Part shown: positions 44,910 through 53,062 of the stretch, one piece after another
Layout: every line of letters starts with the position of its first letter
How positions within the stretch are numbered: the first letter of the stretch is position 1
NCBI GenBank assembly: GCA_963825595.1
Contig: CAWGUE010000008.1
Location: forward strand, 62,001-126,000
Length of the DNA stretch: 64,000 nt
Reading direction: 5' to 3'
From: JARFQH01 sp963825595
GTDB taxonomy: Bacteria; Desulfobacterota; Desulfobacteria; Desulfobacterales; SG8-13
Program-made: the position numbers and the translations under genes
The notes under the pieces: model-generated
Seen by the model: the letters and a program-made list of their open reading frames with translations, nothing else
What the model was told of the DNA's origin: nothing
Databases searched by the model: none

Positions 44910-46206
44910 CTAATGTTCAAAGCCCATCAACCTGGGAAGCCACAGCACCGCATCGGGCATGTAAGTAATAATGAGGAGTACCGCGATCTGAATAATCAGA
45001 AACGGTATCACGGCCTTGGTGACGTAAACGAGATCCCGATTGGCGATGGCCCCCGTTATGTAAAGACTCACCCCCATCGGCGGCGTACAATACCCTATGG
45101 CCAGGTTGACGGTCATTATCAGGCCGAAGTGCATCCAGCTGATGTCGAACGCATTGAGCATCGGCAGAAATACAGGTCCCAGAATCATGGTGGCCGAGAT
45201 AATGTCCATGAACATCCCGACGAACAAGAGCATAATGTTCATGGCGAGCAGGAAAGTAAATGGAGATTGAATGGCGGACAGAACCGCTTCTGTGATCTTC
45301 CCCGGAATGTTTTCAAGCGTGAGCAAGCGCCCGAAGCAGGTCGCACCGGCCACGATAATCAGCAGTGTGGCCGACGTCACCGCGGAGCTGACGGTGATTT
45401 TTTTGACGGCCGATCAACTTCATCGAACGGTGGATGAACAGCTCCACGACGAAGGCATAAACGCAGGCGACAACCGCGGCCTCATTGGCTGTAAAAGCAC
45501 CGGAGAAGATGCCGCCGAAAATAATCACCGGCAGCATCAAGGACCAGAATCCTTCCTTTATCACAACCAGCACTTCAATGGGTTTAGGGATCGGTTTACG
45601 AACGATCTCGTCCCGCTTACGAAAGACGAAAAACGAGTAGAGGCAAGCCCCGAACATGATCAGGACTCCGGGCAGAAAACCGGTCAGAAACAACCCCTCG
45701 AGGGAGACGTTGCTGATCATGCTGTACAGAATCATGCCGATACTGGGTGGAATGATTACCCCGAGGTTCGGCGATGTGGTCATCAGACCGATGGTATACT
45801 TTTCGGGATAACCGTTTTCCAATAGGGCCGGGATCATGAACCCGCCCAAGGCGACGACGGTGGCCACGGTCGACCCTGAAATGGCGCCGAACAGCCCGCA
45901 AGCCAGCACGCCCGCCATGCCGAGCCCGCCCGGCAGCCAGCTCACCAGTGCATTGGCGACCTTGATCAGCTTGTCGACAATGGAGCCGGCCGTCATGATG
46001 TTGCCGCACAAAATAAAAAACAAAACCACCACGAGAGCGAAATTGTCCATGCTGCGAAATATCGTTTGAGCCAGAAGTAGCAGCGGCAGGTCAGTGAAAA
46101 AAATGAATCCCAACACAGCGGTGAAAAAAAGACACATGAACACCGGAATGTAAGTGGCCATGCACCCCAGCAGGATCAGCAGGATAATAACGTGGCTGGT
46201 TTCCAT
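44910..46206 (-). pseudogene. dctM: TRAP transporter large permease (DctM) with one +1 frameshift
   Basis: Starts METSHVIILLILLGC at 46206 (AGGAG eight bases upstream) and would be about 430 residues. Family marks include GLFGAISGSTVATVVALGGFM and SPNLGVIIPPSIGMILY in the first part and NLAIGYCTPPMGVSLY in the second. The frame breaks near 45397-45403, in a run of seven A on the minus strand (GTCAAAAAAATC). With six A it reads on smoothly as KLIGRQKITVSSAVTSATLL. A homopolymer sequencing error is as likely as a real mutation. DctM is the membrane channel of a sodium-driven TRAP importer. Confidence 0.85.
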
Positions 46207-46266
46207 CGAGTGGTCTCCTTGTGGCATGCGCCGTATAAACGGATCTGGCATTTTTCCAGAAAGCAT

Positions 46267-46788
46267 TTACTGCTGGTTCTTCTTCGATCTGAGTTCGACA
46301 ATATCCTGATAGATAACCTGTACGGCGCGAATCAGCATCATCGTCCCCATCAACGGCAATACAGCATACAGGTAGACCAGCGGGATCTGCATAATGATGG
46401 TCTTCTGGTGGGTGCGAAGTTGGAGAGCGGCCATCAACCAGCCGTAGTAGATCATCATGGCCGCAAATATCATGATCGTGAAATTACTGAAAAATGTGAG
46501 CGGAACTTTCAACTTCGGCAGCAGCTGAACAGTTGCGTCGATCTTGATCATGGAGCGGTTCTTGACAGCAGCGCTGCAGCCGATGAAGGTGGTGTAGATA
46601 ATGACCTCACGGACCAACTCCTCAGACCATGCCAGGGAGTAATTAAAACCGTAACGCAAAACGACGTTGATGAACAATGCCAGCAGCGCCACCATTACTG
46701 AGATGAAAAGCGTCCAATCTTCGAAAACAGATAGAATTTTGTCAAGGAAAGCCAGAATTTTACCAAACATCTCTGATGTCCACCTCAA
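46267..46788 (-). CDS. dctQ: TRAP transporter small permease (DctQ)
   Basis: A 173-residue protein with four membrane helices and the DctQ signature WSEELVREVIIYTTFIGCSAAVKNRS (shown here in parts: WSEELVREV and FIGCSAAVKNRSMIKID). It pairs with DctM in the membrane to form the sodium-coupled importer. The gap to dctM is 60 bases, and a hairpin separates it from dctP. Confidence 0.88.
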   Translation of the reverse strand: MRWTSEMFGKILAFLDKILSVFEDWTLFISVMVALLALFINVVLRYGFNYSLAWSEELVREVIIYTTFIGCSAAVKNRSMIKIDATVQLLPKLKVPLTFFSNFTIMIFAAMMIYYGWLMAALQLRTHQKTIIMQIPLVYLYAVLPLMGTMMLIRAVQVIYQDIVELRSKKNQQ

Positions 46789-46804
46789 GGTGTCGGAATT
46801 GATG

Positions 46805-46836
46805 AAAAGGGGCCCTGGTCAAGCCAGAGCCCCTCT
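46805..46836 (-). terminator. Intercistronic hairpin between dctP and dctQ
   Basis: A stem of GGGGCTCTGG with CCAGGGCCCC (46809-46818 and 46824-46833, one mismatch) and a five-base loop, followed by TTTT on the minus strand. Partial termination or mRNA protection here would give excess binding protein over permease, a common TRAP arrangement. Confidence 0.7.
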
Positions 46837-46861
46837 TGTTTACCCGTGATCGGACGAAAGC

Positions 46862-47944
46862 CTATTTCGAATACCCCATGTAGACTTGAACTTCCTCGAG
46901 GTAATTTTTCGGTTGATACGTGTCTCCCGGATTGAGGTTGTTAATTTCTGCAGCGAAGGCCTGATGCGTTTTGTCGCCTTCCTGCTTCAGTGTTGCCATT
47001 TCCGCATCCGACAGCTTGAAGAACTGGATGCCGGCAGCCTTGGCCTTTTCAATTTCATCGGCTTCCTGCTGGACGGTTTCGGCACGGATTTTGGCGCAGA
47101 CATCATGAACCGTTTCGGTGAACGTTTTCTGCAGATCCGGCGGCAGGCTGTTAAACCAGGCCTTGTTGAAAATCCAGATAAAAAGGCCCTGAGCGTAGTT
47201 CAATTGTGTAAAATACTTGGCCACTTCGAATTTCTTGGTGATGTTGCAGACCATCGGGGTGTGATCCAGACCGTCGATAACCCCTTGCTTCAACGCCACC
47301 GGCACGTCCGGCCACGGCATGACCACGGGATTGAAACCCCAGTTGCTGTAGTTGAGCTTATTGACGGCCGCCTCGGCGATACGGAATTTTACCTTCTTCG
47401 CATCGGCGATCGATTTCACGGGTGTCGTGGTGGCCCAACCGTAATTGCCGTAGCCTGTAATGTCAAAGCCCATGATGCCCTGGTGGTCCATGGCCATCAG
47501 AAAGTGATCGAAGAGTTGGCCGCTGTTAACGAACTTATCCAGCTTGTCGAAAGAGTCGATCAGAAACGGCAGATTGACGACACCGAAACGGGGACCCAAA
47601 TTGGTCGACGCCACGGAGCTGACGCCCATACCCTGTATGGCTCCCATTTGCAGCTGGTTCAGAACCTCAACCTCGCCCCCGAGCATGGAAAATGGTTTGT
47701 AGTCGAGATACATCTGGCCGTTGGTTCGCTTCCAGAGTTCATCCCGGATCGCAAACCCGGTGTATACGCCTTTGAGCACCGGATGGGAAACATTTGAAAC
47801 GATGAATTTGTACTTGGCCCCGGAAGGATCAAAAGCGGGTTTCCAGGCATCCAGCGACGGTCCGGCCGCCAGGACCGGGCTGACGAGTAAAATGATACCG
47901 ATTAATCCGAACAATGTCAGTGTCGAGAACTTTCTTAAAGCCAT
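46862..47944 (-). CDS. dctP: TRAP transporter substrate-binding protein (DctP)
   Basis: A 360-residue periplasmic protein with a signal peptide (about 1-26, ending PVLA). It shows DctP-type features: LGGEVEVLNQLQMGAIQG early, the substrate-carboxylate arginine in KKVKFRIAEAAVNK near residue 190, and MPWPDVPVALKQGVIDGLDHT just after. TRAP receptors bind organic acids such as dicarboxylates, keto acids or aromatic acids. The upstream promoter carries a motif related to those at the bam-like operon, so an aromatic or ring-derived acid is a reasonable guess. Confidence 0.9.
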   Translation of the reverse strand: MALRKFSTLTLFGLIGIILLVSPVLAAGPSLDAWKPAFDPSGAKYKFIVSNVSHPVLKGVYTGFAIRDELWKRTNGQMYLDYKPFSMLGGEVEVLNQLQMGAIQGMGVSSVASTNLGPRFGVVNLPFLIDSFDKLDKFVNSGQLFDHFLMAMDHQGIMGFDITGYGNYGWATTTPVKSIADAKKVKFRIAEAAVNKLNYSNWGFNPVVMPWPDVPVALKQGVIDGLDHTPMVCNITKKFEVAKYFTQLNYAQGLFIWIFNKAWFNSLPPDLQKTFTETVHDVCAKIRAETVQQEADEIEKAKAAGIQFFKLSDAEMATLKQEGDKTHQAFAAEINNLNPGDTYQPKNYLEEVQVYMGYSK

Positions 47945-48013
47945 CTGCGCCTCCTTTGCGAATCAGTGTCTCCCCTTAGTCACTAAACCTTATTCATTTC
48001 CCAAAGAACATTT

Positions 48014-48048
48014 ATAAGCTATATTTCAGCTACATGGTTTTTTGTCAA
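48014..48048 (-). promoter_or_regulatory. dctP promoter with operator related to the bam sites
   Basis: On the minus strand, -35 TTGACA (48043-48048) and -10 AATATA (48020-48025) are 17 bases apart. The segment 48015-48033, read on the minus strand as GTAGCTGAAATATAGCTTA, matches the DUF2080-promoter segment at 33748-33766 (GTAGTTAATATATAGCTTT) at 15 of 19 positions and overlaps the -10 box. Confidence 0.6.
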
Positions 48049-48067
48049 GAGAAAAGTGACAGCCGTT

Positions 48068-48883
48068 TCACTTCAATACGGAGGTTATATCCGGTTCTCC
48101 CGGTTTGCCCGTCCAGTATCCTTCCGGATCAAACCGGGAGAGCATTTCCAGTTCGATCCGTGTCGGTGCCGGTGTGAGTTCCGGTTGGTCTTCGACCCGC
48201 AATGGCCAGCCGGTATTATCGCGAACGGATGCCACCGTAACGCCGGGATGCACAGACACCAGGACCATCTCGCGCGTGTCCGGGTCGAAACGCAGAATCC
48301 CTAGAGTGGTTATAACCGTGGAGGGTCCGCCGCGCGGCAGACCCACTGTTTCCCTCCAACCGCGCCCAACACCGTAACCCGGGGAAGTAATGAAGTCCAC
48401 CCGTTCGACGAAACGCCGTTTTTCGTGGGCCATTATAATGACATGCCGCCGGGCCAGACTCGCCAGGTCACAGGCCCCACCACTGCCCGGCAGCCGGGTT
48501 TGGGGGGCCGTGAGCGAACCGATATAGCTGGTATTCAGATTACCGAAACGATCCAACTGGGCGCCTCCGATAAAGCCGGCATCCACGACCCCCTGCTGAA
48601 GCAACCCCATGACGTCGGCCGAGTCTGCACACCATTGGGCTCGGTAGAGGTTCGGCAGGTCTCCCATTGTCAGAATCGGCGCCGGTGCCAGTGTATCCCG
48701 GACGATTCCCAGCTCATATATTCCGACCGCGGTGGGCGCATGGGTGCTTTTGGCCAGAAGAAATCCCAGTAGCGGCAATCGCATGCCGACAAATACGATT
48801 TCGCCGTCGGTGATCTCCCGGGCAGCGGCAGTGACCATCAGTTGGGGCAAGGTGTAGGGCAACAGCGGCGTCTTCGTTTTCAT
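48068..48883 (-). CDS. CoA-transferase family I, beta subunit (GctB/IpdB-like)
   Basis: A 271-residue protein resembling the beta subunit of glutaconate-type CoA-transferases, with DGEIVFVGMRLPLLG, IYELGIVRDT (the family glutamate position), GFIGGAQLDRFGNLN, LPGSGGACDLASLA and VTSVHPG-like VSVHPGVTVASV. Such pairs move CoA between acids, or as IpdAB open a cyclic CoA thioester. Its alpha partner is encoded 263 bases upstream, with a large inverted repeat between. Substrate unknown. Confidence 0.82.
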   Translation of the reverse strand: MKTKTPLLPYTLPQLMVTAAAREITDGEIVFVGMRLPLLGFLLAKSTHAPTAVGIYELGIVRDTLAPAPILTMGDLPNLYRAQWCADSADVMGLLQQGVVDAGFIGGAQLDRFGNLNTSYIGSLTAPQTRLPGSGGACDLASLARRHVIIMAHEKRRFVERVDFITSPGYGVGRGWRETVGLPRGGPSTVITTLGILRFDPDTREMVLVSVHPGVTVASVRDNTGWPLRVEDQPELTPAPTRIELEMLSRFDPEGYWTGKPGEPDITSVLK

Positions 48884-48973
48884 TCTTCGGTAATTACATT
48901 CTACTTGACTTCTGTATTAAAATTAAACCTCAGTTGAGCAATTTTTGGGGAAGCGATGTGCTGAGATCATTTT

Positions 48974-49041
48974 CATCAAGGGCCTGCGCCAACTGCAGGC
49001 ATACCCATGGCACTGTCGAGGATTGGCACAGGCCCTTGATG
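48974..49041. repeat. Large inverted repeat between the two CoA-transferase genes
   Basis: Arms of 19 bases, CATCAAGGGCCTGCGCCAA (48974-48992) and its near reverse complement (49023-49041), match at 18 of 19 positions around a 30-base loop. It lacks a T-tract. It may be a processing or attenuation hairpin that tunes subunit ratio, or a small palindromic insertion. Confidence 0.65.
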
Positions 49042-49145
49042 GGCAATAGAGCGGGTGCAGCGCGAGTCAAAAATCGCTCCATTTAGGTTAAAGTCGAATC
49101 ATTGGATGATTGCAAGCTAATTTCCCGGTGCAGTTGACCGCCGGT

Positions 49146-50102
49146 TCAATATCCGTAGTCCGCAGGTTCGGAAAATAAATGCCGGGACAACGCCAATTGT
49201 CTCCGGCGTGGCTCCCCCAGCAGGCTCAGATAATCATCCGGCGAGTGCACGCTGTCGACCCAATGCGCTTGCCACCTTAAAAAAGTTTCGGGATGGCGAC
49301 TGGCGTCACGATAATCCAGAAACGCCTGATGATCGCGGTTGTAATACCCCGGTGACGGTGACGGATGAGCGCCCCAGGGCACGTGGACAACTGCCGCCAC
49401 CTTGAACCCCGGCACTACCACCCGGTTCGGATCGCTGCTGATGACTTCCGGCTCGACAATATCCTCGGCCGTGATGATCACCGCACGGCTTGCCAGGCAG
49501 GCCTCGCGGGTGATGCCCATGTTGCCCCACACGTGCGCGTTGCCGAACGCGTCGGCCCGCTGGGCATGAATGATGGTCACATCGGGACAAATGGCCCGCA
49601 CGGCGGTCAGTTTCTGGCCGGTAAAAGGGCATGACAGTGTTTTCAGGGCGGTGTTGGTTCGGAAAAGATCGCTGCCGAGCGCCGTCAGGGTCGGCATGAA
49701 AGGAATCCCCATCTTCCCCGCGGTCAGTGCGGCTGTCAGGGTCAGGATCGAGTGATCCTCCATGGCGAGTGTCCCAGACTCAACCGCCCGCCGGAAGTTA
49801 TACCCCGAGCCGGTGATGACGTTTCCGACCCACGCAGCCCGCACCTTGCTGACACACCCAGCGCCGATCATCTGGTCAAAGAGAATGTCCGATATCGGCC
49901 CGATGAGAGTCAGATCGCGTTTACGCTGCCGTATGATCTCGTGGCCGGCAGCAAAAGGGATGAGCGTCTCCTGTGCCGTTCCGAGGGCAACGGCGTTGGC
50001 GTCGGAAACGAATGTGGCAATAGCCTCTCGCAGGCCGATCAATTTGGTTTTGGGATGGATCATGTGAAACCGTCTAACCGTATGTAGCAGCATCGATTCC
50101 AT
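49146..50102 (-). CDS. CoA-transferase family I, alpha subunit (GctA/IpdA-like)
   Basis: About 318 residues. The family pattern is seen in KLIGLREAIATFVSDANAVALGTAQE near the start (in parts), AAWVGNVITGSGYNFRRAVE, HAQRADAFGNAHVWGN and GAHPSPSPGYYNRDH. It pairs with the beta subunit downstream to form the heterodimer or heterotetramer. Start is uncertain among TTG 50126, ATG 50102 and ATG 50063; the last gives MIHPKTKLIG, nearest to usual family starts. No strong ribosome site marks any of them. Confidence 0.82.
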   Translation of the reverse strand: MESMLLHTVRRFHMIHPKTKLIGLREAIATFVSDANAVALGTAQETLIPFAAGHEIIRQRKRDLTLIGPISDILFDQMIGAGCVSKVRAAWVGNVITGSGYNFRRAVESGTLAMEDHSILTLTAALTAGKMGIPFMPTLTALGSDLFRTNTALKTLSCPFTGQKLTAVRAICPDVTIIHAQRADAFGNAHVWGNMGITREACLASRAVIITAEDIVEPEVISSDPNRVVVPGFKVAAVVHVPWGAHPSPSPGYYNRDHQAFLDYRDASRHPETFLRWQAHWVDSVHSPDDYLSLLGEPRRRQLALSRHLFSEPADYGY

Positions 50103-50229
50103 GAACGATATCGGCACCAATGTCAAGTGTCCCGGTTGAAATCGGTATTCACCTCGCTGCGACCGGTTGTCCTGGGTCTACCCGTGTGATATGATTTTCC
50201 TCTCAACTTCACAAGGGTATTCGCACGAT

Positions 50230-51198
50230 ATGACACCATCTAAAGAAGCGCTGATCAAGAGCCTTAACAGTGACCTTTCCCAAGAGATCACTGTCCGAAT
50301 GCGGCTGACGGAGGACCCCCGCAGCATTGACATTAATGAATTCTGCACGAATCTTGCCCGCCTCGCTCCCAGAATAAAAATTCAGAAAGACGACGATGAG
50401 GCGGGGAAACTCCCTGCGATCGGCATCGGACCTCGAATCGACTATTGCGGTGTGCCATCCGGAAACGACACCGCACCGTTTCTTAAGGCGCTGACAGCAC
50501 TTGATCGCAAAACTGACAGCATCCCAAAAGACATCGCTCAACGCCTTCATAACATCCACCCGGCAGCGGAGATAACGCTATTCATCGCACCTTCATGCCG
50601 GTTTTGTCCCGGTGTGCTGGATCGGATAATACCCCTGCCCCTCGAAACGGAAGGCGTGCGGTTGACGATCATCGATACGAACCTGTTTGGCGATGTGGCC
50701 GAAATCGACAAGGTGAGATCTGTTCCGACAGTCTTGGTTGACGGACAGTACCGCTGGACTGGGGGTGTGCAACTGACGCAGCTGTGTGCGGCCGTTGAAA
50801 ATAGAGACCCGAGCAAACTCGGCAAACCGGCCCTTAAACGGCTGATAACAGAGGGCGGCGCATACGATCTGGCTCGGATGATGCTGAACAGCGGGCGCTT
50901 GTTTCCAGCGTTCATCGAACTGCTGGTTGAGGAAAATTTCACCGTGCGACTGGCGGCCATGGTGACTGTTGAGGAAATGGCGGCCATGGATATCGTTGCG
51001 GCCCGGGCTGTCATCGGACCCCTCTGGAAGCGTTATCACCAATCGAGCGATTCGGTGAAAGGTGATATTATGTATATCCTCGGAGAACTGAGGTCGCCAG
51101 CGACCCTATCTGACCTCCGATCGATCGTAGAGTCCGAAACCAATCCGGAAATCAAAGAGGCTGCCTGGGAAGCCATCGAAAAAATAGAAAAAACATGA
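50230..51198 (+). CDS. Double-thioredoxin-fold protein with C-terminal HEAT-like repeats
   Basis: A 322-residue cytoplasmic protein from the ATG at 50230 (MTPSKEALIKSLN). Residues about 5-95 look like the inactive first thioredoxin fold of AhpF/PDO-type proteins. The second fold (about 110-195) has an active CxxC in APSCRFCPG and the cis-proline loop RSVPTVLVDG. The C-terminal third contains HEAT-like helical repeats (MLNSGRLFPAFIELLVEE, then GPLWKRYH and ILGELRSPATLSDLRSI). Its stop overlaps the diguanylate cyclase start (ATGA), implying a shared role, perhaps redox input to cyclic-di-GMP signalling. Confidence 0.78.
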   Translation: MTPSKEALIKSLNSDLSQEITVRMRLTEDPRSIDINEFCTNLARLAPRIKIQKDDDEAGKLPAIGIGPRIDYCGVPSGNDTAPFLKALTALDRKTDSIPKDIAQRLHNIHPAAEITLFIAPSCRFCPGVLDRIIPLPLETEGVRLTIIDTNLFGDVAEIDKVRSVPTVLVDGQYRWTGGVQLTQLCAAVENRDPSKLGKPALKRLITEGGAYDLARMMLNSGRLFPAFIELLVEENFTVRLAAMVTVEEMAAMDIVAARAVIGPLWKRYHQSSDSVKGDIMYILGELRSPATLSDLRSIVESETNPEIKEAAWEAIEKIEKT

Positions 51199-52292
51199 CT
51201 GACTTGAATACGATAATGGATATCCTGCGCGACAACGAGGAAATTGCGCGCCGTTTTTTTGAAATCGAGAAACGGATTCTACGGGTGTTGAATTTCACGG
51301 ATTTTTTCGAAGTCCTGTTGGCTGAAATCCGACGGCATTTCAAAGTGCCCTATGCCTGGATAACACTCATCGAACACAGTGAAATCGAAGACTTCATCCA
51401 AACCCTGGAAATCTCGGATCAACTCAGGGCGCAGTTGAACATTGCCACCAGAGCTACTTTTGAAAACCTGGTTGGAACGCATATGACCCCGCTCCTGGTC
51501 AACCAGGACTTGAAACCTTACCACCATCTGCTGCCCCAGGATTGCAAAAATGCGGTCAAATCGATTGCCATCGCCCCGATTTCGTTGGACGGGAAAATCA
51601 TCGGCAGCTTGAACCAGGCCGACATTTCACATCGACGATTTCAACCGGGAATAGATACCAGCCTTCTCGAACAGCTGGCTGTGAAAGTCTCTCTCTGCCT
51701 TTCCAATGTCACCGCCCATGAGAAGCTGCGTTTCCTGGCCTACCATGACCCCCTGACAGGACTTCTCAATCGAAGAGTCATGGAATCCGTTTTGATGAGG
51801 GAATTTGCCCGGTACCAGCGATACCCCAATATTCTGTCGCTGGTGTTTCTGGATCTGGATCACTTCAAGCATGTCAATGATGTTTACGGGCACGATCGCG
51901 GCGATGATCTCCTTGTATATGTGGCCCATGGACTCCTGCAGATGAGTCGCACGACTGATGTCGTTTCCCGCTATGCGGGGGACGAATTCGTCATAATTCT
52001 GCCCCAGACCACTCAAGACAGTGCCATTCAATTGATGCGGCGGGTTTGTGACGTTTTTTCACAGAACCCGCTAAAATCGAGGGAACTATCCATTCCGGTC
52101 TCGATAAGCTTCGGCATTGCCTCAGCCGACGACGACGGTGTGAAGGATCCGGCCTCATTGCTGAAAAAGGCCGACGAAAGTCTTTATGAGGCCAAAAATG
52201 CGAGAAAGATTCCGCCGCCGCTGCTTGGTCCTACGCAGCAACCTGAGAAAAAAGTGGTGGGATTTTCGGAGGAAAAGAAAAAAGTACCATGA
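51195..52292 (+). CDS. GAF/DUF484-GGDEF diguanylate cyclase
   Basis: A 365-residue cytoplasmic protein. An N-terminal coil and GAF/DUF484-type sensor domain (about 10-170) precede a GGDEF domain (about 185-335). Key parts are HDPLTGLLNRRVME, the metal-binding LDLDHFKHVND, and SRYAGDEFVIIL, where AGDEF replaces GGDEF; AGDEF enzymes can be active. It makes cyclic di-GMP from GTP if active. Translation is probably coupled to the thioredoxin-HEAT gene by a four-base overlap. Confidence 0.88.
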   Translation: MTDLNTIMDILRDNEEIARRFFEIEKRILRVLNFTDFFEVLLAEIRRHFKVPYAWITLIEHSEIEDFIQTLEISDQLRAQLNIATRATFENLVGTHMTPLLVNQDLKPYHHLLPQDCKNAVKSIAIAPISLDGKIIGSLNQADISHRRFQPGIDTSLLEQLAVKVSLCLSNVTAHEKLRFLAYHDPLTGLLNRRVMESVLMREFARYQRYPNILSLVFLDLDHFKHVNDVYGHDRGDDLLVYVAHGLLQMSRTTDVVSRYAGDEFVIILPQTTQDSAIQLMRRVCDVFSQNPLKSRELSIPVSISFGIASADDDGVKDPASLLKKADESLYEAKNARKIPPPLLGPTQQPEKKVVGFSEEKKKVP

Positions 52293-52351
52293 CAATGGGG
52301 AGAGAACATAACATTGTTCCATCATTCCCAGCGTTAGGGAAGTACACGCCG

Positions 52352-52390
52352 CAGAGAAGCCCGGCCCTAACAAGGGGAGGGGCTTCTCTG
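52352..52390. terminator. Terminator-like hairpin between convergent genes
   Basis: A perfect 11-bp stem (52352-52362 with 52380-52390, CAGAGAAGCCC) with a 17-base loop, placed between the diguanylate cyclase and the end of the ribosomal operon. No long T-tract follows on either strand, but its position suits a shared terminator. Confidence 0.6.
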
Positions 52391-52432
52391 TGAAGAAATC
52401 CGAGGATTTACAATTCGGTAGCCGGTAGTGTT

Positions 52433-53053
52433 CTATTTATTCTTTTCGGGAAGGATTTTTTCTTCTAAGTCAGAAGGAGAATCTTCCTGGGTTTCGGAAT
52501 TTTCTTCAGCCACTACATTTTCCTTTTCCATCGCTTCTACCCCGACTTCTTCGGTTCCCTTTTCTTTACTCTCTTCCGTGGATTTAGGAATGGCATCTTT
52601 CTCAGGCTTGGTTTTGCTCTTCGATGGCTGTTGCTGGAAGGCTGGAGGTTTTTCTTTTTTCTTGACAGCTTTCTTCTTGGGTTTTCCAGCAACCGCCGCA
52701 GCGCTCACGAGTTCAACGACAGAAACAGAGGCGGCATCTCCTGCTCGCTGCCCGATTTTTATCACGCGTGTATAACCACCCGAAGCCTGGCCGAAACGGT
52801 TCGGTGCATCCTCAAACAGCTTGTGCACGACATCCTTTTCCCTGACAATGGCCAGAGCCTGTCGCCTGGCATGGAGGTCACCACGCTTCGCCAACGTGAT
52901 TAAACGATCCGCCCAGCGCCGCAGCTCTTTGGCCTTTGCATCGGTCGTTTGAATCCGCTGATGTTTGAACAGGGAGGTGACCATGTTCCTGAACATAGCG
53001 TCTCTGTGGCTCGCGGTGCGATTTAACTTTAATCCAGTTTTCCGGTGTCTCAT
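52433..53053 (-). CDS. rplQ: Ribosomal protein L17 (bL17) with a long charged C-terminal tail
   Basis: 206 residues against the usual 115-130. The first 118 are normal bL17 (MRHRKTGLKLNRTASHRDAM, then GQASGGYTRVIKIGQRAGDA). After this comes an alanine/valine and KKKAVKKKEK segment, then about 60 residues rich in glutamate, lysine, serine and proline with no predicted fold. It is the last gene of the operon, 9 bases from rpoA. Confidence 0.95.
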   Translation of the reverse strand: MRHRKTGLKLNRTASHRDAMFRNMVTSLFKHQRIQTTDAKAKELRRWADRLITLAKRGDLHARRQALAIVREKDVVHKLFEDAPNRFGQASGGYTRVIKIGQRAGDAASVSVVELVSAAAVAGKPKKKAVKKKEKPPAFQQQPSKSKTKPEKDAIPKSTEESKEKGTEEVGVEAMEKENVVAEENSETQEDSPSDLEEKILPEKNK

Positions 53054-53062
53054 TGGAACCGT

